A program made the translations under genes and the position numbers. Of a stretch of DNA of 64,000 nt, positions 16,620 to 25,425 are shown one piece after another; position 1 is the stretch's first letter; each line of letters begins with the position of its first letter. Source of the stretch: Methylobacterium thuringiense (GTDB lineage: Bacteria > Pseudomonadota > Alphaproteobacteria > Rhizobiales > Beijerinckiaceae). The notes below the pieces were generated by a model, which made no database searches, was not told the DNA's origin, and was given only the letters and a program-made list of their open reading frames with translations. The stretch spans positions 124,001-188,000 of the forward strand of contig NZ_BPRA01000002.1 of assembly GCF_022179645.1 (NCBI RefSeq), in the 5' to 3' direction.

Positions 16620-18256
16620 CCCGTATCCACGGCGGCCGGGTCGTCGATCCGACCGACGGGCGCGACGCCGTCGGCGACGTCTGGATCGAGGACGGCCAAG
16701 TCGTCGCCCCCTCGGAGCGCAAGCCCGACCGCACCATCGACGCCTCGGGCTGCGTGGTGATGGCGGGCGGCGTCGAGGTTCACTCGCACATCGCCGGCGG
16801 CAACGTCGTGATGAGCCGCCTGCTGCTGCCCGAGCTCTATGTCAGCGAGTCGGCGCCGAACGGCCATCCCTTCGCCCATGCCGGCGGCTCGGGCTCATGG
16901 GTCGGCGCGAACTATGCGCGCATGGGTTACACGACCGCCGTCGAGCCGGCCCTCCCGCCGTCGAACGCCCTGGCCACCCATCTCGAGCTCGCCGACATTC
17001 CGCTGCTCGACCGCGGCGCGCTCGCGGTGATGGGCAACGACGACCACCTGCTGCAGCTGCTCCGCGACGGCGAGAGCAAGGATGCGGTGCGCGATCTGGT
17101 GACCCACACCCTGGCCCATGCCCGCGGACTCGGCGTGAAGTGCATCAATGCCGGCGGCGCCTCCGCCTTCAAGGACGGCGTGCTGAAGCTCAGCCTCGAC
17201 GACGAAATCCCGGTCTACGGCCTGTCGACCCGCAAGATCATGACGGCCCTGCTTGATGCCGTCGAAGAGATCGGCGTGCCGCACCCGCTGCATGTCCACT
17301 GCAACAACCTCGGTCTTCCCGGCGCCGACGACTCGTTCGTCTCGACGCTGGAGGCTGCGGAAGGCCGGCGCATCCACTTCGCGCACGCCCAGTTCTACGC
17401 CTACGGCGTGGTCGACCCGAACGACCCGAGCAAGGGCGGCTTCCGCTCGGCGGCCGAGCGGATCACCGAGGCGATGGAGGCGCATCCCAACGCCACCTAC
17501 GACGTCGGTCAGGTCGTGTTCGGCCAGACGGTGACGATCTCACTGGACATCCTGCGCCAGTTCGGTGGCCGCAAGGGCGCCAAGCCGAAGAAGTGGGTGC
17601 TGACGGCGGGTGATGCCGAGGGCGGCGGCGTGGTGCCGTTCCTCTACAAGCCCCGCGGCAGCGTCTCCTCCCTGCAATGGGCGATCGGCCTCGAGCTGAT
17701 GCTGCTCTCGAAGGACCCTGAGCGCACCATCCTGACCACCGACCACCCGAACGGCGGCGTCTTCACCGAGTATCCGCGCATCATCCACCTGCTGATGAGC
17801 AAGGAAGAGCGCGAGAAGGAAATCGCGACGCTTCCGGCCATCGTCGGTGAGCGCTCGACCCTGCCGACGATCGAGCGCGAGTATACGCTCAGCGAGATCG
17901 CGCAGCTGACCCGCTCGGGACCGGCGAAACTCCTGGGCCTGACCGATCGCGGGCATCTGCGCGTCGGCGCCAAGGCCGACATCGCGGTCTATCGCGACAG
18001 CGCGGACCGCACGGCGATGTTCTCGCATGCCCGCCTCGTATTGAAAGACGGCGAGACCATCGTCGAGGACGGCGAGGTCGTGTCCTGGCGCTCCGGCCGC
18101 ACCCTCGAACTCGACGTCGAGCCGGATGCAGCGATCGTCAAGCGCAGCGAGACCTATCTTCAGGACCGCTTCGGCCAGGGGCTCGACAGCTTCGCAGTGC
18201 CCGACGCGGCCTTCCCCGAGACCGAGATTTTCGAGGACGTCGCATGCCGGGCGTGA
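16613..18256 (+). CDS. fhcA: Formyltransferase/hydrolase complex subunit FhcA (amidohydrolase)
   Basis: 547 aa. FhcA hydrolyses formylmethylofuran to formate and also carries the covalently bound methylofuran in the AM1 complex. It belongs to the metal-dependent amidohydrolases: the N-terminal beta domain leads to EVHSHIAGG with metal ligands H57 and H59, followed by PHPLHVHCNN, IHFAHAQFY and TILTTDHPNGG. The C-terminus returns to the small beta domain (VGAKADIAVYRDS). It overlaps fhcB and is followed by fhcD after 30 bases. Confidence 0.96.
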   Translation: MLTRIHGGRVVDPTDGRDAVGDVWIEDGQVVAPSERKPDRTIDASGCVVMAGGVEVHSHIAGGNVVMSRLLLPELYVSESAPNGHPFAHAGGSGSWVGANYARMGYTTAVEPALPPSNALATHLELADIPLLDRGALAVMGNDDHLLQLLRDGESKDAVRDLVTHTLAHARGLGVKCINAGGASAFKDGVLKLSLDDEIPVYGLSTRKIMTALLDAVEEIGVPHPLHVHCNNLGLPGADDSFVSTLEAAEGRRIHFAHAQFYAYGVVDPNDPSKGGFRSAAERITEAMEAHPNATYDVGQVVFGQTVTISLDILRQFGGRKGAKPKKWVLTAGDAEGGGVVPFLYKPRGSVSSLQWAIGLELMLLSKDPERTILTTDHPNGGVFTEYPRIIHLLMSKEEREKEIATLPAIVGERSTLPTIEREYTLSEIAQLTRSGPAKLLGLTDRGHLRVGAKADIAVYRDSADRTAMFSHARLVLKDGETIVEDGEVVSWRSGRTLELDVEPDAAIVKRSETYLQDRFGQGLDSFAVPDAAFPETEIFEDVACRA

Positions 18257-18286
18257 TGCGTGGACGACAGGCGGCGGGCGACTGAC

Positions 18287-19225
18287 ATGGCTGACCTCAT
18301 CCTCAACGGCATCAAGGTCGAAGACACCTTCGCCGAAGCCTTCGACGTTGCCGGCACCGCGATCATCGTGACCAACGACACGCCCAAATGGGCGATGATC
18401 GCGGCCACGACGATGACGGGCTTTGCGACTTCGGTGATCGGCTGCGGCGCAGAAGCCGGCATCGACGCCGAGCTGTCTCCGGAAGAGACCCCGGATGGGC
18501 GCCCCGGCGTCCGTATCCTGCTGTTCGGCTTCGAGCCGAATGGCCTTAAGGAGCAGCTCCTGAAGCGTGTCGGCCAGTGCATCCTGACCTGCCCCGGCAC
18601 GGCCTGCTTCGCCGGCGTCGAGGGCCCCACGAAGATCAAGCTCGGCGGGGCGATCCGCTTCTTCGGTGACGGTTTCGCCGTCGCCAAGCGCCTGCCCGAC
18701 GAGACCGGCAAGATGCGCCGCTACTGGCGCATTCCGGTGATGGACGGCGAATTCCTCTGCGAGGATTCGGTGCGTGCTGTCGACGGTGCCGTCGGCGGCG
18801 GCAACCTGCTCTTTCTCGGCCGGACGCATTCGGAGACCTTGAAGGTCGCCGAGATCGCAGTCGACGCGGCCCGCTCCGTGCCCGGCGCGATCCTGCCCTT
18901 CCCCGGCGGTATCGTCCGCTCCGGCTCGAAGGTCGGCGGCCGCACCAAGGGCATGATGGCATCGACCAACGACGCCTATTGCCCGACGTTGAAGGGCCGG
19001 GCGGGCTCCGCGCTGCCGCCAGATTGCGGCGTGGTGCTCGAGATCGTCATCGACGCACTCACCTCGAAGGCGGTGGCCGAGTCCATGCGCGTGGCGCTGC
19101 ATGCCTCGACCAAGGCCGGCGCGGCGCACGGGCTGATCGCTGTGACGGCCGGCAATTACGGCGGCAATCTCGGCCGCCATCACTATCACCTCAAGGATCT
19201 CCTCGGAGAGGGGCCGATCGTATGA
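18287..19225 (+). CDS. fhcD: Formyltransferase subunit FhcD (Ftr homologue)
   Basis: 312 aa. FhcD moves the formyl group from formyl-H4MPT to methylofuran within the Fhc complex. The sequence is a full-length Ftr: NGIKVEDTFAEAFDVAGTAI at the start, CPGTACFAGVEG, RYWRIPVMDGEFLCED in the middle and AVTAGNYGGNLGRHHYHLKD at the end. Its TGA overlaps the fhcC ATG, so the two are translationally coupled. Confidence 0.96.
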   Translation: MADLILNGIKVEDTFAEAFDVAGTAIIVTNDTPKWAMIAATTMTGFATSVIGCGAEAGIDAELSPEETPDGRPGVRILLFGFEPNGLKEQLLKRVGQCILTCPGTACFAGVEGPTKIKLGGAIRFFGDGFAVAKRLPDETGKMRRYWRIPVMDGEFLCEDSVRAVDGAVGGGNLLFLGRTHSETLKVAEIAVDAARSVPGAILPFPGGIVRSGSKVGGRTKGMMASTNDAYCPTLKGRAGSALPPDCGVVLEIVIDALTSKAVAESMRVALHASTKAGAAHGLIAVTAGNYGGNLGRHHYHLKDLLGEGPIV

Positions 19226-20019
19226 GCACGCTCAAGCTGCGCTCCGAGCCGCCGGAGCGGATCGACCTGCTCAACATCAATCCGCTCGCGCTGAGCAAGA
19301 TGTCGGAGGCGGATGCCGCCAGGATTCCCGTCGGCACGAGCCGGCGCGGGTTGACCCTCGGCGACGTTTTCTCGATCGCGCTCGACGGCTCGGACAGCCT
19401 CGTCATCGAGGGTGGTTCGGGACGGCTCGACCGCGTCGGCGCTTCGCTCTCGCAGGGCACGGTGCGTGTCGAGGGTGACGTCGGCCAGCGCCTCGGCGCC
19501 GGCATGGCCGGCGGCAGCCTCATCGTCACCGGATCGGCCGGTCCATTCGCGGCTTCTGGTGCCACGGGCGGCACCATCACGATCGAGGGCGATGCCGGCG
19601 ACCATGCCGGTGGAGCTGTCTACGCCGCCAAGGCAGGGCTCGACGGTGCGACGCTGATCATCCACGGAACGGCCGGCGACGGCCTCGGTGATCGCATGCG
19701 CCGCGGCATCATACTGGTCGACAAGGCCGGCGCCCGCGCCGGTTCGCGTATGATCGCCGGCACCATCGTCGCCGGATCGCTCGGCGCCGAACCGGGCTAC
19801 GGCATGCGCCGCGGCACTATCGTTGCCGGCAGCCACGGTGCTCTTCTACCGACCTTCGTCGAGACCGGCACGCCGGATCTCGTCTTCCTGCGCCTTCTCG
19901 CCCGCTCGCTTGCCGGGCTGCGTACGAAGCACGCGGATTTGCTGAAGGGCTGTATGCGCCGCTATTCCGGTGACCTCGCGACGCTCGGTAAGGGCGAGTT
20001 CTTTACGCCCGCCGGCTAA
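19222..20019 (+). CDS. fhcC: Formyltransferase/hydrolase complex subunit FhcC
   Basis: 265 aa, starting in the ATGA overlap with fhcD. FhcC is a structural subunit homologous to FwdC. It consists largely of a repetitive beta-helix of glycine-rich turns (for example GDVGQRLGAGMAGG, GDAGDHAGGAVYAA and GTAGDGLGDRMRRG) like the C-terminal domain of glutamate synthase. It ends the fhc operon. A short hairpin (CGGGC/GCCCG) lies about 75 bases downstream, but without a clear T-run. Confidence 0.95.
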   Translation: MSTLKLRSEPPERIDLLNINPLALSKMSEADAARIPVGTSRRGLTLGDVFSIALDGSDSLVIEGGSGRLDRVGASLSQGTVRVEGDVGQRLGAGMAGGSLIVTGSAGPFAASGATGGTITIEGDAGDHAGGAVYAAKAGLDGATLIIHGTAGDGLGDRMRRGIILVDKAGARAGSRMIAGTIVAGSLGAEPGYGMRRGTIVAGSHGALLPTFVETGTPDLVFLRLLARSLAGLRTKHADLLKGCMRRYSGDLATLGKGEFFTPAG

Positions 20020-20127
20020 ATCGGTCGGCATCGACCTGCAGGATATCTCTTGCCGGTCTGCCGGATCGTCCCAGTTTGCAGGTTGCGGGCAAGAAGAGCC
20101 CGCGACCGGGACGCGAGGCTCCTGCCG

Positions 20128-20334
20128 ATGTTTCTACTGATGTCCGTTTGTCTTCTGTCCGCGCCGGCCACGTGCCACGAGGAGCGGATCAACATGTCAC
20201 TCGGCAACCCCAACCCCTTCATCTGCATGCGCAATTCCCAAAGCGCGTTGGCGGAGTGGCAGGGCAATCACCCCGATCTCTCCATCAAGACCTGGCGCTG
20301 CGCCGCAAAGGCGAGCCTGCCCAAGGACTTGTGA
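20128..20334 (+). CDS. Small exported conserved hypothetical protein
   Basis: 68 aa from the ATG at 20128. The first 20 residues are hydrophobic (MFLLMSVCLLSAPATC), consistent with a signal peptide. The mature part contains PNPFICMRNSQSALAEWQGNHP and LSIKTWRCAAK. The two cysteines, one in each motif, could pair in the periplasm. It resembles small Rhizobiales proteins without known function. A longer in-frame start at 20050 would add an arginine-rich stretch that looks untranslated. Confidence 0.6.
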   Translation: MFLLMSVCLLSAPATCHEERINMSLGNPNPFICMRNSQSALAEWQGNHPDLSIKTWRCAAKASLPKDL

Positions 20335-20425
20335 GTCAGGTCGACCCCCGGTAGCTGGCGCTTGGCCCGACCGGCCTGCGGTGACACTGTCCCGCATCGG
20401 GCGCGGGCCGTAGGGGTCGGAGACC

Positions 20426-22048
20426 ATGCGTTCGCTGAAGGTTCGGTTCGCGCTGCTACTCGGTGGCTCCGCGCTGCTGGTGGTCCTGGCGGCGGCGGGC
20501 GTGCTCTGGTCGATCAGCCTGGCAGAACGTACCATCGATCGCGTGCTCGCCGCCCAGCACCGGCTCGAGCTGCTCGCCGAACTTTCAGGACGTCTCACGC
20601 AGTTCGGCCTCGCCGCCGTCGAGACCCTCGGCAATCCGGACACGCCGCCCGAGGCGATGGCGGTGACCCGTGACGCGGTCGACAAGGCGCTCAACACCGT
20701 CGACGAAGCGATCGGGCGCGGCATGGCCGAGAGCCAGGATCCGTTCGAGCGGATCCAGTACATGGCCCGCACCCGGCCGCTGGCCAAGTTGCGCGCCTCG
20801 CGGGTGATCCTCGACCGTCAGGTCAATCTGATCCAGCGCGAATTCGAACCGCAGCGGCGCAAGGACTCGATCCAAGGAGCGCTCAACGCCTTCGGTGCGA
20901 TGACGGGCCAGCCGCTCTCGCTGTTGATCGAGACCGAACGGCGCTCGATGACCGCGGGTTCGGACGAGGCACGCACGGTATCAGAACGCCTGCGTACGCT
21001 CTCGCTCGTTGCCGTACTTCTGGCGCTGGCACTTCTCGCGGTTCTCTATCGCAGCGTCACGCGGCCGACGCTGAAGCGCATTGAGACGATCCGGAAGGCG
21101 GCCGGCGCCGTCGGCTCCGGCGCCCTCGACACCCGGCTCTCGGTGGCGACGCGCGACGAACTCGGCCTGCTGGTGGCGAATTTCAACCGCATGGCCGCCC
21201 GCCTCGCCCGCCGCGAGGGCCGGCTCGCCGCCGACCGCGCCGCTCTGGAAGATACGGTCGAAGCCCGCACCGTCGACCTGCGTTCGGCCAACGAGCGTCT
21301 GGAAATGGTCGACCGCTCCCGCCGCCGCTTCTTCGCCGACGTCAGCCACGAACTGCGCACGCCGCTCACCGTGATCCTCGGCGAATGCGATCTTGCCGGC
21401 CGCTCGCAGGGACGCGTCGTCGATTACGGGCCGGTCTTCGCCACCATCCGCAAGCGAGCACAGGGGCTTAAGCGACGGGTCGAGGACCTGCTGCGTGTCG
21501 CCCGCTCGGAATCCGGCCAGATCGAACTCGACCGGCGGCCGGTCAGCGCGCTTGCGGTGCTCACCGCCGCCGTCGAAGGCGCCGCCTCCGAGGCTTCCAA
21601 ACGCCGTGTCGCGCTGACCCTGGAACCGGGCGACCGCGACGTCGAGCTGAGAGCCGACCCGGAATGGCTGCGTCAGGTCGTCGAGAGCCTGACCGACAAC
21701 GCCTTGCGCCACGCCACCGGGCTGAGCCGGATCGTCATCGCACTGGCCGAACGCGAGGAGGCGGGCGAGTGTCGGGCCAGGGTGACCGTCACCGATGACG
21801 GTCCCGGCTTCCCGGCTCAGGGCGAGGGCCTGTTCGAACGCTTCCGGCGGGACAGTCATTCGGGAGAGCCGGGCTTTGGCATAGGCTTGGCTCTAGCGCG
21901 CTGGGTGATAGAGCGGCATGATGGTGCCATAAGCCTGGGCTCCGGCGACGATGGTCGTGGAGCGCGCGTGACGATCGACCTGCCCGCTGCCGACATGGCG
22001 CTGGAGCATTCGGGTGATCGGCAAAGGTTGAGGACTGGGGTGGCATGA
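20426..22048 (+). CDS. mxbD: Membrane sensor histidine kinase, probably MxbD
   Basis: 540 aa. One transmembrane helix lies at about residues 8-28 and another at about 190-210, enclosing a periplasmic sensor. A HAMP linker and short coiled coil (about 210-300) lead to the H-box DVSHELRTPL with H308. The ATP-binding domain has NALRH (N box), DDGPG and GFGIGLALA. It overlaps the response regulator gene by 4 bases. In AM1 the MxbDM pair, required for methanol oxidation gene expression, is as I recall encoded next to pqq genes, so this name is an inference from position. The sensed signal is unknown. Confidence 0.8.
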   Translation: MRSLKVRFALLLGGSALLVVLAAAGVLWSISLAERTIDRVLAAQHRLELLAELSGRLTQFGLAAVETLGNPDTPPEAMAVTRDAVDKALNTVDEAIGRGMAESQDPFERIQYMARTRPLAKLRASRVILDRQVNLIQREFEPQRRKDSIQGALNAFGAMTGQPLSLLIETERRSMTAGSDEARTVSERLRTLSLVAVLLALALLAVLYRSVTRPTLKRIETIRKAAGAVGSGALDTRLSVATRDELGLLVANFNRMAARLARREGRLAADRAALEDTVEARTVDLRSANERLEMVDRSRRRFFADVSHELRTPLTVILGECDLAGRSQGRVVDYGPVFATIRKRAQGLKRRVEDLLRVARSESGQIELDRRPVSALAVLTAAVEGAASEASKRRVALTLEPGDRDVELRADPEWLRQVVESLTDNALRHATGLSRIVIALAEREEAGECRARVTVTDDGPGFPAQGEGLFERFRRDSHSGEPGFGIGLALARWVIERHDGAISLGSGDDGRGARVTIDLPAADMALEHSGDRQRLRTGVA

Positions 22049-22749
22049 CGCGCGTTTTGATCGTCGAGGATGACAGCGACATCCGCGGCATGCTCGCTCG
22101 CGGCCTCGAGGCCGAAGGTTTCTCGGTCGGCGTAGCCGAACGGGTCGACGACGCGCTGAGCGCCGCGCGTGACGATTCTCCTGAAGCCGTGGTGCTCGAC
22201 ATCACCCTGCCCGACGGTTCGGGTCACGATGTCTGCCGATCACTCCGCGAGGGCGGATATCCCGGCGCGATCCTGTTCTTGAGCGCTCGCGACGAGATCC
22301 GGGACCGTGTCGAAGGCCTCGCTCTCGGTGCGGACGACTACATCGTCAAGCCGTTCATCTTCGACGAACTGCTCGCCCGCCTGCAGACGCATCTCCTGCG
22401 TCGGCGCGAGGCCGATTCTCCGCGCACCATCGTCACGGCCGGCCGGCTCGTGCTCGATCTCAATGTCCGTCAGGTGAGTTTTGGGGATGCGTCGGCACGC
22501 CTCACCCCTCGCGAGGCGGAGCTGTTGGCGCTGCTGATGGAGGAGGTCAACAAGCCGATCGCCCGCGGCGCGATCTTCGACAAGCTCTGGGCGACCCAGG
22601 GCGGCCTCTCGCTGAATGTCGTCGATGTCTACGTGGGTTACCTGCGCAGCAAGCTCTCGGATTTCGTCCGTTTCGGCGGTCCCGTGATCGTCACCGTGCG
22701 TGGAAAAGGCTTCATGCTCGACCTGCGCGGGCAAGACTTCCGCCATTGA
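22045..22749 (+). CDS. mxbM: OmpR-family response regulator, probably MxbM
   Basis: 234 aa. The receiver domain (1-120) has the acidic pair at VEDDSD, phosphoacceptor D52 in VVLDITLPDG and K at YIVKPF. The C-terminal winged helix (about 135-230) has LTPREAELLALLMEE and a recognition region ending VRGKGFMLDL. ATGA overlap couples it to the kinase. The pqqA gene starts 178 bases downstream in the same direction, so control of pqq and xox/mxa genes is likely. Confidence 0.82.
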   Translation: MTRVLIVEDDSDIRGMLARGLEAEGFSVGVAERVDDALSAARDDSPEAVVLDITLPDGSGHDVCRSLREGGYPGAILFLSARDEIRDRVEGLALGADDYIVKPFIFDELLARLQTHLLRRREADSPRTIVTAGRLVLDLNVRQVSFGDASARLTPREAELLALLMEEVNKPIARGAIFDKLWATQGGLSLNVVDVYVGYLRSKLSDFVRFGGPVIVTVRGKGFMLDLRGQDFRH

Positions 22750-22927
22750 CCCCGACCGATCGAACGCACGGGATTTCGGGCATATCCGGCAATTTGGCTC
22801 TTGCGATACCCGGCCGAATTGGCGATATACCTCTCGCGCAAGAAACCTAGCGCCGTCAGTGTCTTAGTATCCTCTTATGAGGCGTGCAGATGCTGCTGAC
22901 GTCTTAGAAAAAATCTGGAGAGATGCC
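22750..22927 (+). promoter_or_regulatory. pqqA upstream region
   Basis: 178 bases between the response regulator and pqqA, more AT-rich than the surrounding genes. It contains the A-rich stretches GCAAGAAACC and CTTAGAAAAAATC and ends with CTGGAGAGATGCC, giving pqqA a good ribosome-binding site. The pqqA promoter is expected here; I cannot place the -10 and -35 boxes firmly. Confidence 0.5.
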
Positions 22928-23017
22928 ATGAAGTGGGCCGCCCCCGTCGTTTCCGAGATCTGCGTCGGCATGGAAGTCACGAGCTACGAGTCGGCTGAGA
23001 TCGACACCTTCAACTGA
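22928..23017 (+). CDS. pqqA: PQQ precursor peptide PqqA
   Basis: 29 aa. PqqA is the ribosomal precursor whose glutamate and tyrosine are cross-linked to form PQQ. E16 and Y20 are present with the required spacing (GMEVTSYES). GGAGA precedes the ATG. PqqB follows after 41 bases. Lengths of 23-29 aa are normal for methylotrophs. Confidence 0.96.
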   Translation: MKWAAPVVSEICVGMEVTSYESAEIDTFN

Positions 23018-23058
23018 GGTGTAGCGCCGGCCGAGGATTGCAGACAGCGGGTCCAACC

Positions 23059-23958
23059 ATGCGTGTCGTAGTTCTCGGCTCGGCTGCGGGTGGCGGCGTT
23101 CCCCAGTGGAACTGCCGCTGCTCTATCTGTTCTCTCGCGTGGGACGGCGATCCCCGCGTCAAACCCCGGACGCAGTCGAGCATCGCGGTTTCTCCCGACG
23201 GAGAACGCTGGCTCCTTGTCAACGCCTCCCCCGATATCCGCCAGCAGATCCAGGCCAACCGCGCGATGTTTCCGCGCGAGGGCCTGCGGCATTCGCCGAT
23301 CCATGCAGTGCTGCTGACCAATGGCGATGTCGATCATGTCGCCGGCCTGCTGACGCTGCGCGAAGGTCAGCCCTACACGCTCTACGCGACGCCCGGCATC
23401 CTTGGCTCGGTCAGCGACAACCGCGTCTTCGATGTGATGGCGGCCGATGTGGTGACGCGCCAGCCGATCGCCCTGAACGACACTTTCGAGCCGGTGCCGG
23501 GCCTGACGGTCACGCTGTTCTCCGTCCCCGGCAAGGTGCCGCTCTGGCTGGAAGACGCCAGCATGGAGATCGGCGCCGAGACCGAAACCACGGTCGGTGC
23601 GATGATCGAGGCTGGCGGCAAGCGGCTTGCCTACATTCCCGGCTGCGCCCGCGTCACGGATGGGCTCAAAGAGCGGATCGGGGGGGTCGACGCACTGCTG
23701 TTCGACGGCACGGTGCTGGAGGATGACGACATGATCCGCGCCGGGGTCGGCACCAAGACCGGCTGGCGCATGGGCCACATCCAGATGAACGGCGAGACCG
23801 GCTCGATCGCCTCGCTCAGTGGCTGCACCATCGGCCGCCGCGTGTTCGTTCACATCAACAACACCAACCCTGTACTGGTCGAGGGCTCGCCGGAGCGCGC
23901 GAGCGTCGAGGATCGGGGGTGGACGGTGGCTCACGACGGATTGAGCCTGTCGCTGTAG
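23059..23958 (+). CDS. pqqB: PQQ biosynthesis protein PqqB
   Basis: 299 aa. It is a metallo-beta-lactamase-fold protein involved in PQQ maturation, probably an oxidoreductase or hydroxylase acting on the crosslinked intermediate. Seen are VVVLGSAAGGGVPQWNCRC at the N-terminus with the NCRCSIC zinc site, and LTNGDVDHVAGLL at the metal-binding position. The ATG at 23059 fits the family N-terminus; an upstream TTG would add seven residues. A 381-base gap separates it from pqqCD, unusual inside a pqq operon. Confidence 0.95.
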   Translation: MRVVVLGSAAGGGVPQWNCRCSICSLAWDGDPRVKPRTQSSIAVSPDGERWLLVNASPDIRQQIQANRAMFPREGLRHSPIHAVLLTNGDVDHVAGLLTLREGQPYTLYATPGILGSVSDNRVFDVMAADVVTRQPIALNDTFEPVPGLTVTLFSVPGKVPLWLEDASMEIGAETETTVGAMIEAGGKRLAYIPGCARVTDGLKERIGGVDALLFDGTVLEDDDMIRAGVGTKTGWRMGHIQMNGETGSIASLSGCTIGRRVFVHINNTNPVLVEGSPERASVEDRGWTVAHDGLSLSL

Positions 23959-23977
23959 TCGGCCGACAGCTTCGCTC

Positions 23978-24080
23978 TGCGTCATTCCGGGGCCGCGAAG
24001 CGAAACCCAGAGCCGACGACTCGCCGGAGCGTGTCGGGCCGGTTCCGGTTTCTTGCCTGCGGCGAGCCCTGGAATGACGG
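23978..24080. repeat. Palindromic intergenic repeat between pqqB and pqqCD
   Basis: Arms CGTCATTCCGGGGC (23980-23993) and GCCCTGGAATGACG (24066-24079) are inverted with one mismatch. Left of the loop is GCGAAGCGAAACCCAGAG. Elements of this form are dispersed in alphaproteobacterial intergenic DNA. It lies just after the pqqB stop. Confidence 0.75.
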
Positions 24081-24251
24081 TCTGGGCGAAGCCAGCCCAC
24101 TTCATAAGAGCTTTATCAGCATGGCCGCTTCGGCCCCACGAGCTAAAATACCTTATCGCTGAATGGCTTGGTACCATTTTCAGCCATAGCTCCCGCATTC
24201 GGGAGCATCTGGAAATTCCGCTCGAAGTGGATATATTTTGCACGATACAGT

Positions 24252-24292
24252 TGGGTCCACTACGTTGATACCTTGGTATTCCGTTGGACCCA
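24252..24292. promoter_or_regulatory. Nested inverted repeat upstream of pqqCD
   Basis: Outer arms TGGGTCCA (24252-24259) and TGGACCCA (24285-24292) are perfectly inverted. They enclose an inner palindrome ATACCTTGGTAT. The element sits about 50 bases before the pqqCD start in a locally AT-rich stretch (24100-24300). It could be a hairpin in the pqq transcript or a protein-binding operator. Confidence 0.55.
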
Positions 24293-24339
24293 TCTAAGAA
24301 ACGTTCCAGGAAACGCACGAGACGGACCGCGACGACGCC

Positions 24340-25425
24340 ATGACCGCGATTTTCCCGACCCCGGCAGCCGACGAAGACCAGCGGCTCCTGAGCCCCGACG
24401 AGCTCGAGGCGGCGCTGCGCGACATCGGTGCGCGCCGCTACCACAACCTGCATCCGTTCCACCGCCTGCTGCACGACGGCAAGCTGAACAAGGATCAGGT
24501 TCGGGCCTGGGCACTCAACCGCTACTATTATCAGGCGATGATCCCGGTGAAGGACGCCGCCGTCCTCGCACGGATGCAGGACGCACAGCTGCGCCGGATC
24601 TGGCGCCAGCGGATCGTCGACCATGACGGCGACGCGCCGGGCGACGGCGGCATCGAGCGTTGGCTCAAGCTCGCCGAGGGCGTCGGCTTTTCGCGCGATT
24701 ACGTGCTGTCGACGAAGGGCATCCTCTCGGCGACGAAATTCTCCGTCGAGGCCTATGTGCATTTCGTGGCCGAGAAGCCGCTGCTGGAGGCGATCGCTTC
24801 TTCGCTCACCGAGATGTTCTCGCCGACGATCATCTCCGAGCGCGTCGCCGGGATGCTGAAGAACTACGACTTCATCACCAAGGACACGCTCGCCTACTTC
24901 GAGAAGCGCCTGACCCAGGCGCCGCGCGACGCCGATTTCGCCCTCGAATACGTCAAGCAGCACGCCACCACGCCGGAGCTTCAGCGCAAGGCGATGGCGG
25001 CGCTGACCTTCAAGTGCACCGTGCTCTGGACGCAGCTCGACGCGCTCTACTTCGCCTATGTCGCCCCCGGCATGGTACCGCCGGAGGCTTGGCAGCCGGG
25101 CGAAGGCCTCGTCGCGGAGAAGACGACGGCGCCTGCGGGGGGTAAACATGGCCCTTTCGTCGGCAGTGACGTGCCGCGCCTGCCGCGTGGCGTGCGTCTG
25201 CGCTTCGACGATGTCCGCGAAAAGCACGTGCTGCTCGCGCCCGAACGCACCTTCGATCTCGACGACAACGCCGTGGCGGTCCTGAAGCTTGTCGACGGCA
25301 AGCGCTCGGTCGGCGACATCGCGGGCGAGCTTGCAGCCAACTACGCTGCCGACCGTTCCCTCATCGAGGCCGACATCGGCACGATGTTGGCCGAACTCGC
25401 ACAGAAGAGGGTCCTGGAGCGATGA
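24340..25425 (+). CDS. pqqCD: Fused PqqC-PqqD protein
   Basis: 361 aa. Residues 1 to about 250 are PqqC, the cofactor-free oxidase that closes the ring in the last step; [16 protein letters not shown] and [16 protein letters not shown] are typical. A Pro/Gly-rich linker (about 250-268) leads to PqqD (about 270-361), the peptide chaperone that presents PqqA to PqqE, with [20 protein letters not shown]. This fusion is known in Methylobacterium and is not a frameshift. The end overlaps pqqE by 4 bases. Confidence 0.96.
   Translation: MTAIFPTPAADEDQRLLSPDELEAALRDIGARRYHNLHPFHRLLHDGKLNKDQVRAWALNRYYYQAMIPVKDAAVLARMQDAQLRRIWRQRIVDHDGDAPGDGGIERWLKLAEGVGFSRDYVLSTKGILSATKFSVEAYVHFVAEKPLLEAIASSLTEMFSPTIISERVAGMLKNYDFITKDTLAYFEKRLTQAPRDADFALEYVKQHATTPELQRKAMAALTFKCTVLWTQLDALYFAYVAPGMVPPEAWQPGEGLVAEKTTAPAGGKHGPFVGSDVPRLPRGVRLRFDDVREKHVLLAPERTFDLDDNAVAVLKLVDGKRSVGDIAGELAANYAADRSLIEADIGTMLAELAQKRVLER

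Noticed and set aside
17540-19189. Minus-strand ORF of 549 codons opposite fhcA and fhcD
   Set aside because: Lies wholly over two proven-family genes and has no coherent composition or motif.
24340-25425. Possible frameshift joining pqqC and pqqD
   Set aside because: The fusion is in frame with a proper linker and is the known arrangement in Methylobacterium.
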